Below are positions 40,908 to 50,021 of a stretch of DNA of 64,000 nucleotides, in pieces. The stretch's first letter is position 1. Each line of letters starts with the position of its first letter. This DNA is from Flavobacterium sp. Lineage in GTDB: Bacteria > Bacteroidota > Bacteroidia > Flavobacteriales > Flavobacteriaceae. The notes below the pieces were generated by a model, which ran no database searches, was not told the origin of the DNA, and saw only the letters and a list, made by a program, of their open reading frames with translations. Location: contig JASLID010000056.1 in the NCBI GenBank assembly GCA_030153045.1, forward strand, positions 24,860 through 88,859, given 5' to 3'. Both the position numbers and the translations under genes were made by a program.

Positions 40908-41531
40908 TTATTTACCACATTTAGTTAATGTTTCCTTAGCTCTTTCTAATCCCCAATTAGGATGAAATGCGCTTTCAGGTTTAAAAGTAGCAAAAAGTTC
41001 GATAGATTTTTCAACTTGTTTGCATAATGGTTTGGTATCGGCACCAGTCCACTCGGCACCACCAATTTCAAATTCGGCTTTACAAAAAACAACTCTAGGA
41101 TTGTTTGGCGCAATGGCTAGAGCTTTATAGTACTGCTCCATCGCTTTCCCTGAATATTTCATTCCGTTTGTCATAGGATCTTCAACAATCCAAGCGGTAT
41201 AAATCATAGCCTGCAATACCATTAATTCTGGGTTATTTGGACTGATGATTGTTGCTTCATCTTGCGCTTTTTGTGCTCTTTCTAAAAAAGCTGGAATTTT
41301 CGATTTGTCTTGGGTTTTAAAAGCTTCAATGGTATTAATGAAAGCAACATAATAATTGGGTAACCAGTTTGTTTTCTCTACTAAAGCAATACGTTCAAAT
41401 TGCGCTACTGCTTCCATTGATTGTCCTGCTCCCCAAGTTCCTAATGCTTTACCCATTCCTTGTTCGAATTTCATTTGTCCAAATACTGTTGAACATACTA
41501 ATAATACTAATGCTGTAAATACTCGTACCAT
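40908..41531 (-). CDS. Exported TPR-like protein
   Basis: A 207-residue protein with signal peptide MVRVFTALVLLVCSTVFGQ. The mature part has helical pairs: AVAQFERIALVEKTNWLPNY, AQDEATIISPNNPELMVLQA and AMEQYYKALAIAPNNPRVVF. Conserved Cys pairs near the C-terminus (CKAEF, PLCKQ, LTKCGK) may matter. It is the first gene of the minus-strand LytTR cluster, with a -7 box 62 bp upstream. Confidence 0.75.
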   Translation of the reverse strand: MVRVFTALVLLVCSTVFGQMKFEQGMGKALGTWGAGQSMEAVAQFERIALVEKTNWLPNYYVAFINTIEAFKTQDKSKIPAFLERAQKAQDEATIISPNNPELMVLQAMIYTAWIVEDPMTNGMKYSGKAMEQYYKALAIAPNNPRVVFCKAEFEIGGAEWTGADTKPLCKQVEKSIELFATFKPESAFHPNWGLERAKETLTKCGK

Positions 41532-41593
41532 AATTTCTAATTTTTAATGTTTGTTTTTATTACTATTTAAATTGTTATTCTTAATTTATACTT

Positions 41594-41601
41594 CAAAAGT
41601 A
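41594..41601 (-). promoter_or_regulatory. Possible -7 box of the TPR/LytTR cluster
   Basis: Minus-strand TACTTTTG, matching TAnnTTTG, 62 bp before the ATG at 41531. No -33 element at the right spacing was seen. Confidence 0.4.
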
Positions 41602-41691
41602 TATCGGTTTGATCGCTTATGAAATTTATGTTTACCGAACTGTTACTTTTTGAGGATGAATTGTAGATTTAATCGAATGTCTACATTTGAC

Positions 41692-43845
41692 TTACAAATT
41701 ATCCAATTGATTTTTATTTTTATCAGAACTAATCGTCCAAAAGAAACCTACAAAAAAGAACCTATCCGCTGGTTGTGTAATGGCTTGGCGCTGAAATTGT
41801 CCATTTAAATCTGGTGAATTAGCATATTGATAACCAAAAACGTTACTGTTCCCTAAAACATTTGAAACCGTGAAGAATAAGATCTTTTGTTGTGACAATA
41901 AATAAGCCCAACTCAAACTCAAATTATTATACGTTTTGGTTTTTCCATTCATGAAAACAGTTTCGTTTGGATTATTGTATGGTCTTCCCGAAGCAAATGT
42001 ATTGGTAACTCCTATTTGTGATTTTAAATCGCTAATGAAATATTTACCAACAATCGATAAGGTGTTTTTTGCCACAAAACTTGGAGTCACTTCCGACTTA
42101 TAATTTCTGAAATCTCTTTTACTATCTATATATGAGTATGAAATCCAATATTCAGTATTTTTAAACGTATGATTGTCTCTCCAATACAAGTCTAATCCTT
42201 TCGCATATCCAAAACCATTGTTATTGTAATTACTGTTAAACATGGGTGTCGTAGTTTCATATTTCACTAAATCCTGATACGCCTTATAATACACTTCGGC
42301 ACGCAATACTCTTTTTCTAATGGAGTACATGTAGTTTAAAATATAATGCTGTGTTTTTTCGTAACCGAAGTCTGAATTATACTTCAAATAATCCTGTTTT
42401 GGTGTTTGATGAAAATCACCATAAGCTAGTGAAAACTGACTGTTTTGCGACACTTTAAATCCTAGCGAAGCTCTTGGCTCAACAAATCCTTTATCTAATA
42501 AATCGCTATACATACCGCGAACGCCTACTTTAAGTGCAAAGTTTTGAGAGATAAAAATATCCGCTTCCGAAAATAAGGCACTACTATTATTATTGTAACC
42601 ATTTTCGAAATTTCCAACTGTATTAGAGTTATAATTTTCATTGAAATTGGTTATAAAATAATCACCTCCAAAAGTCAGTTTTACCCTTTCGGAAATTTTA
42701 TTGTCTAGTTTCAATTTAAAATGCGAAGCGATCTCATTGTTTTTCAAATCATCTAAATCAATTCCTATTTTGTTTTGACTATAACCCAAACTCATACCGG
42801 TTTGTATGCCCCAACCTGCTCCAAATTTGCCTTTGTAAGAAGTGTTGAAATAAAAATTATTGTTTTTAGTATCAATTCTAATTGGTGTTTGCGAATTGAT
42901 GTCCTTTTGATTCAAGTCGAAAGTAGCATAATCAAAAGCGGAATAAATTTTCAGTAATCCGCTTTCAAATTTTCTTCGGTAAATACCTTCACCCGACATA
43001 GATTGATACGCTTTATTCCAATCTACATTTTGAGGAATTACCCATTGATAAGGTTGTAGATTTATATAGGAAGTATTAAACGTAAGTGAACTTTTTTTCC
43101 ATTTCTTGGTTTTTCCTAAACCTGCGCCAAGAGTCATTAAAGAAATATCCGTTTGATCTTGTTCTGGTTCTGTAATAGTATTCATCAACAAAACACTTGA
43201 TAGAGCATCCCCGAATTCGGCCGAATAACCACCCGTAGAAAAAGTCATTCCATTAAATAAAAATGGAGAAAATCTTCCACGAGTTGGCAAATTATTAGCC
43301 GTTGCTCCGTAAGGTTGTGCCACACGAATTCCATCAACATAAGTTTGTGTTTCATCCGATTCTCCTCCACGAACAAACAAACGCCCACTTTCGCCTACAA
43401 CTTGGGCGCCCGGTAAGGTTTGAAATGCGCCAACAATATCTCCAACTGATCCTGCAGTAGTAACAATATCCAGAGGCTTAAGTACAGAGGCTTTTCCATT
43501 CTCGCCTGCTTTAAAAGAACCTGCAGTAATGACCACAGCATCTAACACATTTACACTTTGACGAAGTTTAATCGTTACTGGCTGAAAATTTTCGATTGAA
43601 ATTGCCGTTTTAGAATCGTCATAAGCCAAATAAGTAGCTACTAAAATTTGGTTTCCCTGAGACGAAGTGGTGAAGTTAAAAGTTCCATCTTCACTTGAAG
43701 TTACTCCATCATAAGTTCCTTCAATAAAAACATTTACCCCTGAAATAGGATTGTTTTTTTTATCGATTATTTTTCCTGAAATAGTGGCTTGAGAAAATGC
43801 TAATGCTGATACAAATAAAACCACAATTACTACATACGTTTTCAT
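41692..43845 (-). CDS. TonB-dependent receptor with N-terminal carboxypeptidase-regulatory-like domain
   Basis: An outer-membrane transporter of 717 residues. Signal peptide MKTYVVIVVLFVSALAFSQ, then a CarboxypepD_reg-like domain (ATISGKIIDKKNNPISGVNV, SSEDGTFNFTTSSQGNQILV, about 20-105), the plug (VGAFQTLPGAQVVGESGRLF, VRGGESDETQTYVDGIRVAQ) and a beta-barrel to the end. It ends FFFVGFFWTISSDKNKNQLDNL, so the last barrel strand is followed by a short polar tail. The ligand is unknown; no SusD partner adjoins, so it is not a SusC/D pair. It faces away from the exported-protein gene at 43985. Confidence 0.88.
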   Translation of the reverse strand: MKTYVVIVVLFVSALAFSQATISGKIIDKKNNPISGVNVFIEGTYDGVTSSEDGTFNFTTSSQGNQILVATYLAYDDSKTAISIENFQPVTIKLRQSVNVLDAVVITAGSFKAGENGKASVLKPLDIVTTAGSVGDIVGAFQTLPGAQVVGESGRLFVRGGESDETQTYVDGIRVAQPYGATANNLPTRGRFSPFLFNGMTFSTGGYSAEFGDALSSVLLMNTITEPEQDQTDISLMTLGAGLGKTKKWKKSSLTFNTSYINLQPYQWVIPQNVDWNKAYQSMSGEGIYRRKFESGLLKIYSAFDYATFDLNQKDINSQTPIRIDTKNNNFYFNTSYKGKFGAGWGIQTGMSLGYSQNKIGIDLDDLKNNEIASHFKLKLDNKISERVKLTFGGDYFITNFNENYNSNTVGNFENGYNNNSSALFSEADIFISQNFALKVGVRGMYSDLLDKGFVEPRASLGFKVSQNSQFSLAYGDFHQTPKQDYLKYNSDFGYEKTQHYILNYMYSIRKRVLRAEVYYKAYQDLVKYETTTPMFNSNYNNNGFGYAKGLDLYWRDNHTFKNTEYWISYSYIDSKRDFRNYKSEVTPSFVAKNTLSIVGKYFISDLKSQIGVTNTFASGRPYNNPNETVFMNGKTKTYNNLSLSWAYLLSQQKILFFTVSNVLGNSNVFGYQYANSPDLNGQFQRQAITQPADRFFFVGFFWTISSDKNKNQLDNL

Positions 43846-43960
43846 AATACTCTGTTTTGATGAAGCAAAGTTGCATCAAAGCACAGATGAATAAAATTTA
43901 AGTATACTGAATTGTAGAATTTTTGGGATGAAGTGTGTCTTTTTTAGAAAATTACTTTAA

Positions 43961-43968
43961 TATCTTTG
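43961..43968 (+). promoter_or_regulatory. -7 box of the 43985 operon
   Basis: TATCTTTG, exact TAnnTTTG, 16 bp before the ATG at 43985. Confidence 0.55.
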
Positions 43969-43984
43969 AAGAAAGAATAATTTG

Positions 43985-44581
43985 ATGAGAAAAATATTTT
44001 TACTGTTTATTATATTTTCAAACTTTTGTTTTGGACAAAGAACAGAAGAAGAAATAATTAATGAAGAAGGAAATAATTGCAAAAGAATTAAAAAAGAAAC
44101 CATAGAGGATTTCAAAAAATACTTTCCCTTGAATGAAACACAAAAACTATTATTGGTTTCATTTGAATATTTTATTCCTTATAAAACTAATCCTAAAAAT
44201 GGTGAATTAATTGGAAAGGAAAAAAGCGGACTTCCTTTGGTTCAAAATAAAATCAATTATGAAGAACTAAAGGAGTTTAAAGTTTTTAATTTGAAAGAAT
44301 TAGAAAAATTATTTGATATACTTTTTAATTTTGGTATCGATAATTCTAAAACTTATATAATTGAAAAAGGTGTTTCTTGCTACCAACCTAGAAACGCTAT
44401 AGTCTTTTTAAACGAAAAAAATGAAGTCATAGAATACATAGAAATTTGTTTCAGTTGTTCTCACACGGCGGTTTTTAAGAAAACTCAATTTGGTGAATTT
44501 TGTGAAGGCAAACTAGATTTAGTTAAAAGTTTTTTTATCGAAAAAGGCATACAATATGGAACTATAGGTAAATATTATTAA
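43985..44581 (+). CDS. Exported protein of unknown function
   Basis: A 198-residue protein. The ATG at 43985 is used instead of an adjacent in-frame TTG at 43982. Signal peptide MRKIFLLFIIFSNFCFGQ; mature part charged, with KRIKKETIEDFKKYFPLNE, NYEELKEFKVFNLKELEKLF and paired Cys in VSCYQPRNAIVFLNEKNEV and EICFSCSHTAVFKKTQFGEF (C-x-x-C). I do not recognise the family. It leads a short cluster with YciI-like and YjbR-like genes (3-bp gaps). Confidence 0.65.
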   Translation: MRKIFLLFIIFSNFCFGQRTEEEIINEEGNNCKRIKKETIEDFKKYFPLNETQKLLLVSFEYFIPYKTNPKNGELIGKEKSGLPLVQNKINYEELKEFKVFNLKELEKLFDILFNFGIDNSKTYIIEKGVSCYQPRNAIVFLNEKNEVIEYIEICFSCSHTAVFKKTQFGEFCEGKLDLVKSFFIEKGIQYGTIGKYY

Positions 44582-44583
44582 TT

Positions 44584-45039
44584 ATGAAAAAAATCCTTTC
44601 CCTCATTATTATCTTACTATCTGTAAGTATAAACGCCCAAGAAAAAACATCCGTTTATAATGAAAAATTAGCCGCAGCACTTGGGGCCGATGAATATGGC
44701 ATGAAAACCTATGTTTTTTGCATTCTAAAAACCGGAAGCAATACTACAGCTACTAAAGAAGAAAAAGCCAAATATTTTGAAGGTCACATGGCCAACATTA
44801 ATCGTTTAGCGGAAGAAGGAAAACTTGTAGTAGCGGGACCTTTTATGAAAAACGACCGCAACTATCGTGGAATTTTTATTTTCAATGTTAAAACTATCGA
44901 AGAAGCACAAGCTTTAGTCGAAACGGATCCTGCTGTAAAAGCCAAAATCTTCGAAGTTGAATTAACTCCTTGGTATAGTAGCGCTGCGTTAATGGAGGTT
45001 TCAAAAAATCACGATAAAGTAGCCAAAGTAAAAATGTAA
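44584..45039 (+). CDS. YciI-family protein with a signal peptide
   Basis: A 151-residue protein: signal peptide MKKILSLIIILLSVSINAQ and then a YciI-like ferredoxin-fold domain (MKTYVFCILKTGSNTTATKE, HMANINRLAEEGKLVVAGPF, RGIFIFNVKTIEEAQALVET, AKIFEVELTPWYSSAAL). The H-x-x-x-I-x-x-L and D-P-A regions match YciI. Most YciI proteins are cytosolic; this one seems exported. The activity is unknown. Confidence 0.8.
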   Translation: MKKILSLIIILLSVSINAQEKTSVYNEKLAAALGADEYGMKTYVFCILKTGSNTTATKEEKAKYFEGHMANINRLAEEGKLVVAGPFMKNDRNYRGIFIFNVKTIEEAQALVETDPAVKAKIFEVELTPWYSSAALMEVSKNHDKVAKVKM

Positions 45040-45042
45040 GCC

Positions 45043-45393
45043 ATGAATATAGAAGAATTACAACAACTCTGCATCTCATTACCAAACGTTACGGAAGACA
45101 TCAAATGGGGCAATGATTTGTGTTTTTGTATTGGAGGAAAAATGTTTTGCGTTGCTGGTTTAAACCAATCGCCAACCTCAGCGTCATTTAAAGTTTTGGA
45201 TGAGGAATTTGAAGAAATGAGCACCAAGGAAGGGTTTATTCCTGCACCTTATGTAGCGAGATACAAATGGGTTTTAGCCGAAGATATTAATATTCTATCA
45301 GCAAAAGAATGGCAACATTATATAACTCAATCTTATACTTTAGTCAAAAATAAATTACCAGCGAAAATAAAAAAAGAGTTGAATGCATTATAG
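45043..45393 (+). CDS. MmcQ/YjbR-family protein
   Basis: A 116-residue protein with LQQLCISLPNVTEDIKWGND, LCFCIGGKMFCVAGLNQSP and YVLAEDINILSAKEW-like region (KWVLAEDINILSAKEWQHYI), ending SYTLVKNKLPAKIKKELNAL. This is the CyaY-like DNA-binding fold. It begins 3 bp after the YciI gene. Function is unknown. Confidence 0.85.
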   Translation: MNIEELQQLCISLPNVTEDIKWGNDLCFCIGGKMFCVAGLNQSPTSASFKVLDEEFEEMSTKEGFIPAPYVARYKWVLAEDINILSAKEWQHYITQSYTLVKNKLPAKIKKELNAL

Positions 45394-45467
45394 TTATTAT
45401 GCTTTAGGATTTGAACATTCAACTGGAACTTTAACTTTTAAAAAAGGAAACTTTACCTTTCAGTACT

Positions 45468-45475
45468 TACTTTTG
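45468..45475 (+). promoter_or_regulatory. -7 box of the ClC-HPP operon
   Basis: TACTTTTG matches TAnnTTTG, 31 bp before the ATG at 45507. Confidence 0.5.
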
Positions 45476-45506
45476 TTTTGCTCTAAAAAAGTATAACCCA
45501 ATACCA

Positions 45507-46784
45507 ATGAATAAAACGGCTCGAATCAAGAAAAATTACCAATTCATCAAATACCAAAAACTGATTGTTGTATCTGTTTTAATTGGTTTTTTGTCTGCAT
45601 TCTTGGCCATTTCTTTAAAACGTTTAACTGAGCATTACGAAGAAATTTTCTTTCATAAAGCTACTGTCAATTGGGTTTTATTTCTCGTTTTTCCTGTTTT
45701 CGGATTATCGATTATTTATTTTTTAAGGCATTATCTATTCCTAAAAAAAGAAAACAAAGGCATTCGGGAAATTTTTGACACCACTGCCGAACGCAAAAAC
45801 AGTTTACCTATTTATAAGATTCCTTCCCATTTCATTAACGGACTAATTACTGTTGTTTTTGGCGGTTCGACAGGGATTGAAGTTTCAACTGTGGTCGCTT
45901 CTGCAACGATTGGTTCGGTCGCACAGGAAAAAGAAAACCTATTCAACCGTCACAAAACAGAATTAATTTGCGCTGGTGTTGCTGCTGGAATTACAGCATT
46001 ATTCTGCAGTCCTTTTGCCGGAATTTTATTTGCTTGGGAAGTTATTTCAAAAAAAATATCTAAAATATTCCTAATTACTTGCAGCATTGCAGTAGCGGTA
46101 GCGTTAGGATTCATTTACATTTTGGATGAAAAACCACTTTTTACAGTGACGATAACCGGCTGGCGTTGGAGAGCGATTCCTTACTTTATTTTATTGGGTA
46201 TTATTGCCGGAATGAATTCGGTTTATCTAACTAAATGTGTGCTTTTTTTCAAAAAAAGCTTTGGTAAAATTGAAAAACATCCCAATCGTATTTTTATTGC
46301 CGCTGTTATTTTAAGTGCTTCATTATTGCTACTTCCGCAATTGTACGGTGAAGGTTATCATGCTATTAAAGAAAATATTCTACTTTCAAATGATTTAAGC
46401 TTTACGATATCGTTACTGGTTACTTTTCTCGGAATTATTATTTTAAAACCTATTGTAACTTCGGTTACTTTAGCTGCTGGTGGCGATGGTGGCGTTTTTG
46501 CGCCAAGCATTTTCATTGGGGGTTTTATTGGCCTTTTATTCGCTATTTGTTTGAATACTTTTTTCGATGCTCGTGTTATTCCTTTAAACTTTATGATTTT
46601 AGGAATGGGAGCCATGTTAAGCGCTAGTATTCATGCGCCTTTTACCGCCATGTTTCTTACTTGTGGATTAATTAATGATTATTCTTTATTTATCCCGATT
46701 TTCATTGTTTGCATGGTCGCAAAATACACTGCCAAAATGATTTATCCGTTTACTGTTTATTCTTACCAGCCAAAATCCATTTAA
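45507..46784 (+). CDS. ClC-family anion channel or antiporter (atypical selectivity motifs)
   Basis: A 425-residue polytopic membrane protein of the voltage-gated chloride channel family. The region equal to GREGP reads FGGSTGIEVSTVVASATIGS, keeping the gating Glu but not the Arg, Gly or Pro. The GSGIP equivalent is ENKGIREIFDTT. The third motif GxFxP is kept (GGDGGVFAPSIFIGGFIGLL). It is followed directly by an HPP gene (0-bp gap), so the two likely form a transport pair. Whether it is a channel or a proton-coupled exchanger cannot be told. Confidence 0.88.
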   Translation: MNKTARIKKNYQFIKYQKLIVVSVLIGFLSAFLAISLKRLTEHYEEIFFHKATVNWVLFLVFPVFGLSIIYFLRHYLFLKKENKGIREIFDTTAERKNSLPIYKIPSHFINGLITVVFGGSTGIEVSTVVASATIGSVAQEKENLFNRHKTELICAGVAAGITALFCSPFAGILFAWEVISKKISKIFLITCSIAVAVALGFIYILDEKPLFTVTITGWRWRAIPYFILLGIIAGMNSVYLTKCVLFFKKSFGKIEKHPNRIFIAAVILSASLLLLPQLYGEGYHAIKENILLSNDLSFTISLLVTFLGIIILKPIVTSVTLAAGGDGGVFAPSIFIGGFIGLLFAICLNTFFDARVIPLNFMILGMGAMLSASIHAPFTAMFLTCGLINDYSLFIPIFIVCMVAKYTAKMIYPFTVYSYQPKSI

Positions 46785-47384
46785 ATGCCGACACAAAAAA
46801 TAAAACGCAATTACCGAAAAGCAAAATATGTACTCTATAAAGAAACTTTAGTCGATTTCAGAGAACATTTTTGGGCATTCCTTGGTGCTTTTGTGGGTAT
46901 GGGAATCATTGCTTATTTACAATACAATATGTTTCCAAAACAAGATTATGTTTTACTTATTGGTTCGTTTGGAGCCTCTTGCGTGTTGGTATATGGTGTT
47001 ATTCAGAGTCCGTTGGCACAACCACGAAATCTTATTGGGGGGCACTTAATTTCGGCTCTTGTTGGAGTTACTGCAGCAAAACTTTTTCCAGATATGATTT
47101 GGCTAGCATCAGCTGTAGCAGTTGCCTTATCGATTGTCATGATGCAAATCACTAAAACATTACACCCACCAGGAGGTGCAACCGCTTTGATTGCAGTTAC
47201 AGGTTCACCAGCCATTATAAAATTAGGCTATTGGTATGTGCTTTCTCCAGTGTTGAGTGGTGCCACAATACTCTTGATTGTCGCTTTGATTTTTAATAAC
47301 ATGACATCAAAACGACAATACCCAACCAATAAAAAATTTACGAAATTTAAAAACCGAATTACAAACCGCATCAAACTAAATTAA
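46785..47384 (+). CDS. HPP-family membrane protein
   Basis: A 199-residue protein with about four to five helices and the family-defining ITKTLHPPGGATALIAVTGS. N-terminal part is FWAFLGAFVGMGIIAYLQYN and LLIGSFGASCVLVYGVIQSP, then PLAQPRNLIGGHLISALVG. Plant and cyanobacterial HPP proteins have been linked to nitrite transport. It starts right after the ClC stop codon and ends 2 bp before the DUF998 gene. Confidence 0.88.
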   Translation: MPTQKIKRNYRKAKYVLYKETLVDFREHFWAFLGAFVGMGIIAYLQYNMFPKQDYVLLIGSFGASCVLVYGVIQSPLAQPRNLIGGHLISALVGVTAAKLFPDMIWLASAVAVALSIVMMQITKTLHPPGGATALIAVTGSPAIIKLGYWYVLSPVLSGATILLIVALIFNNMTSKRQYPTNKKFTKFKNRITNRIKLN

Positions 47385-47386
47385 AT

Positions 47387-48016
47387 ATGACGACATCAAA
47401 AGCATTTTGGACAGGAATTATTGCCGTTTCTCTTTTTGTTTTCACCACAATTATTGGTGGATTTTTATATCCAAACTACAATCATATCTCTCAATTTATA
47501 AGCGAGTTGTATGCTGTTGATGCGCCAAATGCTGATACTCTTCGTTATTATGGTTACATTCCAAGTGGCGCTTTATTTTTCTTGTTTGCAGTTTTCGCTA
47601 TTATGGAAACGCCAAAATCATTTCTAAGAGCCGTTGGCTTTTTAGGAGTTGGTTTCGGTTATGGTATTGGCACCATTGTTTGCGGTATTTTTACTTGCGA
47701 TGCAGGCTGCAATCCAGAATTTATCAATCCAACCTTATCTCAAATGATTCACAATTTGATGGGATTTGTTACTTATTTCATCGTCCCTGTTTCAATATTT
47801 ATAATTGCTATTGTTTCCAGAAAATGGAAAAATGGCATCGCTTTTTCAAATCTGAGTTTTATTTTGGCGTTGCTTAGTTTTATTTTCGTGGGTTTACTCA
47901 ATGCAGATCTTCAATCACCGTACAAAGGACTCATTCAAAGAATTATCGAAGGAAGTATTTTAGTTTGGATTGTTTTGTGTTCGTTTTATTTGGCCAAAAA
48001 CAAAGAAATTAAATAA
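47387..48016 (+). CDS. DUF998-family membrane protein
   Basis: A 209-residue protein with six hydrophobic helices. Typical features are FWTGIIAVSLFVFTTIIGGF, NYNHISQFISELYAVDAPNA (the family's N-x-x-S-x-x-I-S-E motif) and CGIFTCDAGCNPEFINPTLS. Function is unknown. It shares one base with the following VOC gene (TAATG). Confidence 0.85.
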   Translation: MTTSKAFWTGIIAVSLFVFTTIIGGFLYPNYNHISQFISELYAVDAPNADTLRYYGYIPSGALFFLFAVFAIMETPKSFLRAVGFLGVGFGYGIGTIVCGIFTCDAGCNPEFINPTLSQMIHNLMGFVTYFIVPVSIFIIAIVSRKWKNGIAFSNLSFILALLSFIFVGLLNADLQSPYKGLIQRIIEGSILVWIVLCSFYLAKNKEIK

Positions 48017-48405
48017 TGCTTCAATTAAACAAAATACATCATATTGCCATTATTTGTTCCGATTATCAGAAATCGAAACATTTTTACACACAAATTTTAG
48101 GTCTCGAAGTTATTCAGGAAATATATCGTGATGAGCGTCAATCGTACAAACTGGATTTGGCTTTAAACGGAGAATATGTAGTAGAACTTTTTTCGTTTCC
48201 CAATCCACCCAAAAGAGTTTCAAGACCGGAAGCTTCAGGTTTGCGCCATTTAGCTTTTGAAGTGGATGACATTGAAGTAACCAGAGCTTTTTTAGTTTCA
48301 CAAAACATTATTTCGGAAGAAATTCGAGTGGATGAATATTCTCACAAACGTTTTTTCTTTATTTCCGATCCAGACGATTTACCTATTGAATTCTATCAAA
48401 AATAA
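48016..48405 (+). CDS. VOC-family protein (glyoxalase/SMU1112c-YwbC-like)
   Basis: A 129-residue vicinal-oxygen-chelate protein: LNKIHHIAIICSDYQKSKHF, YTQILGLEVIQEIYRDERQS, EYVVELFSFPNPPKRVSRPE and GLRHLAFEVDDIEVTRAFLV, ending DPDDLPIEFYQK. Metal ligands of the H-x-E-x-H-x-E type are visible (His7 or 8, Glu of VVELF, His of LRHLAFEVDD, Glu of PIEF). The substrate is unknown. It is co-transcribed with DUF998. Confidence 0.88.
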   Translation: MLQLNKIHHIAIICSDYQKSKHFYTQILGLEVIQEIYRDERQSYKLDLALNGEYVVELFSFPNPPKRVSRPEASGLRHLAFEVDDIEVTRAFLVSQNIISEEIRVDEYSHKRFFFISDPDDLPIEFYQK

Positions 48406-48411
48406 ATTATT

Positions 48412-49293
48412 ATGAAACAGTTACTCCTTACCTCTTTTTTTCTTTGCTCTTTAATTGGCTTCAGCCAGGATTACAAAAATCAATACAAACAATTAAATCA
48501 GAAAGATGATACTGATAAGATTGAAAAACTATTAAACGAATGGGAACAGAAAGAACCTACAAACGTAGATTTATATATTTCAGGTTTCAATTATTACTTT
48601 AAGAAGTCAAAACAAGAAGTATTGCATTTAAGCAGCACTCCAGGAAAAGGAGAGCAATATGAACTTAAAGACTCTTTAAACAATACCGCCGGTTATATAT
48701 CTGGTGGTCAAGAAGGAATAATTGATTCTATATTTGACACATCTCAAAATTATCTGGTGAGAGGAATTAAAAAGTATCCTAAAAGACTGGATTTGCGTTT
48801 TGGTAAAATTTATGCTTTGGGTGCGGCCTACAAATTTGATACTTTTACCAATGAAATCATGAATACTCTTGATTACTCAAAAAAAATTAATCACAAATGG
48901 ATTTGGTCAGAAAACAAACCTTTAGAAGATGAAATTGTTTTCATAAAGTCTTCTATTCAAGATTATCAAAACACTTTATATAAAAATAATGAGGATGCAA
49001 ACATGAAAAAAGTAGCGATCAAAATGAATGATATTTTTCCAAATGATCCTATTATACTATCTACTTTAGGAACCTGTTATTTATTTGAAGTAAAATATAC
49101 AGAGGCTTTGCCAATATTCATTAAAGCCAATTCGATTGCACCTGACGATACTATCATTCTAAATAATATTGCATTTACTTATCAAAAATTAAATGATAAA
49201 ATAAATGCTAAAAAGTATTATCAGATAATGTATGACAAAGGGGATGATAAAGTGAAAGCAGATGCCAAAAATAAAATGGAAAAGTTAAACTAA
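48412..49293 (+). CDS. Exported TPR protein
   Basis: A 293-residue protein with signal peptide MKQLLLTSFFLCSLIGFSQ. The N-terminal half has WEQKEPTNVDLYISGFNYYF typical of a family of exported Bacteroidota proteins, and the C-terminal part has two TPR-like pairs (PIILSTLGTCYLFEVKYTEA, DDTIILNNIAFTYQKLNDK). Function is unknown. It follows the VOC gene by 6 bp. Confidence 0.75.
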   Translation: MKQLLLTSFFLCSLIGFSQDYKNQYKQLNQKDDTDKIEKLLNEWEQKEPTNVDLYISGFNYYFKKSKQEVLHLSSTPGKGEQYELKDSLNNTAGYISGGQEGIIDSIFDTSQNYLVRGIKKYPKRLDLRFGKIYALGAAYKFDTFTNEIMNTLDYSKKINHKWIWSENKPLEDEIVFIKSSIQDYQNTLYKNNEDANMKKVAIKMNDIFPNDPIILSTLGTCYLFEVKYTEALPIFIKANSIAPDDTIILNNIAFTYQKLNDKINAKKYYQIMYDKGDDKVKADAKNKMEKLN

Positions 49294-49343
49294 AATCTTA
49301 TCAACAAATCTGCAATCGTAAATCAAAATCTAAAATTATATTT

Positions 49344-49351
49344 TACCTTTG
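49344..49351 (+). promoter_or_regulatory. -7 box of the pRiA4b ORF-3-like gene
   Basis: TACCTTTG, exact TAnnTTTG, 22 bp before the ATG at 49374. Confidence 0.55.
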
Positions 49352-49373
49352 ACCTTTCAATAAAACAAAGATT

Positions 49374-49910
49374 ATGGTTTACAAATTCAGAGTAATTCTC
49401 GATGCTGAAGAAGATGTTTTTAGAGATATTGCTATCCTAGAAGAAGATACGTTAGAAGACTTACACAATGCCATCGTGAACGCTTTTGGCTTCGACGGAA
49501 TGGAAGTAGCTTCTTTCTATACTTGTGATGAAACTTGGAATCAAGAAGACGAAATCCCAATGTTTGACGCTGGTGATATTCCTGGGGAGCAAAAAATAAT
49601 GAGCGATTACCAATTGTCTGATATTTTAGATACCGAAAACACTAAAATTATTTACGTTTACGATTTCATCAATATGTGGACATTCCTAATAGAATTGGCT
49701 GCTGTTGAAGAAGTTATTGCCGGAACTATTTACCCAGATTTATTATTCTCCCATGGAGAAATGCCAATGGATTCTGGCGAAAAAGTTTTTGAAGCTGAAA
49801 ACGAAGATTTTTATTCTGAATTCGAAGATGATTTAGATGAAGATGACTTAGATATGTTCAATGGTGACGATAGTTTTGAGGACTATGGGTTTGAAGAAAA
49901 CTGGAACTAA
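49374..49910 (+). CDS. Plasmid pRiA4b ORF-3-like (TnpR passenger) family protein
   Basis: A 178-residue protein with MVYKFRVILDAEEDVFRDIA, EEDTLEDLHNAIVNAFGFDG and YVYDFINMWTFLIELAAVEE, the layout of the pRiA4b ORF-3-like family (PF07929). The C-terminal 45 residues are very acidic (DDLDEDDLDMFNGDDSFED). Databases may call it IS1096 passenger protein, but no transposase or inverted repeats adjoin, so it is a chromosomal gene. Confidence 0.82.
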   Translation: MVYKFRVILDAEEDVFRDIAILEEDTLEDLHNAIVNAFGFDGMEVASFYTCDETWNQEDEIPMFDAGDIPGEQKIMSDYQLSDILDTENTKIIYVYDFINMWTFLIELAAVEEVIAGTIYPDLLFSHGEMPMDSGEKVFEAENEDFYSEFEDDLDEDDLDMFNGDDSFEDYGFEENWN

Positions 49911-49956
49911 TCTAGCGTCGAAAAAAGCAGGAAAATAAATTATTAATATGATATTT

Positions 49957-49999
49957 GAACCAAGATTTGAGACACTTGTTCTGTCTTTCTTCTTGGTTC
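49957..49999 (+). terminator. Weak stem-loop between the pRiA4b-like and ndpA-like genes
   Basis: GAACCAAG and CTTGGTTC form an 8-bp stem around a 27-nt loop that contains a nested GACA/TGTC pair. It is followed by a T/C-rich tract. It could be a terminator or an mRNA leader element. Confidence 0.35.
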
Positions 50000-50021
50000 T
50001 TTCTTCTAAAAAAACAACAAA

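Noticed and set aside
49374..49910. Possible mobile element, because the family is sometimes named after IS1096
   Set aside because: No transposase, terminal inverted repeat or target duplication was seen nearby; the name is a database legacy.
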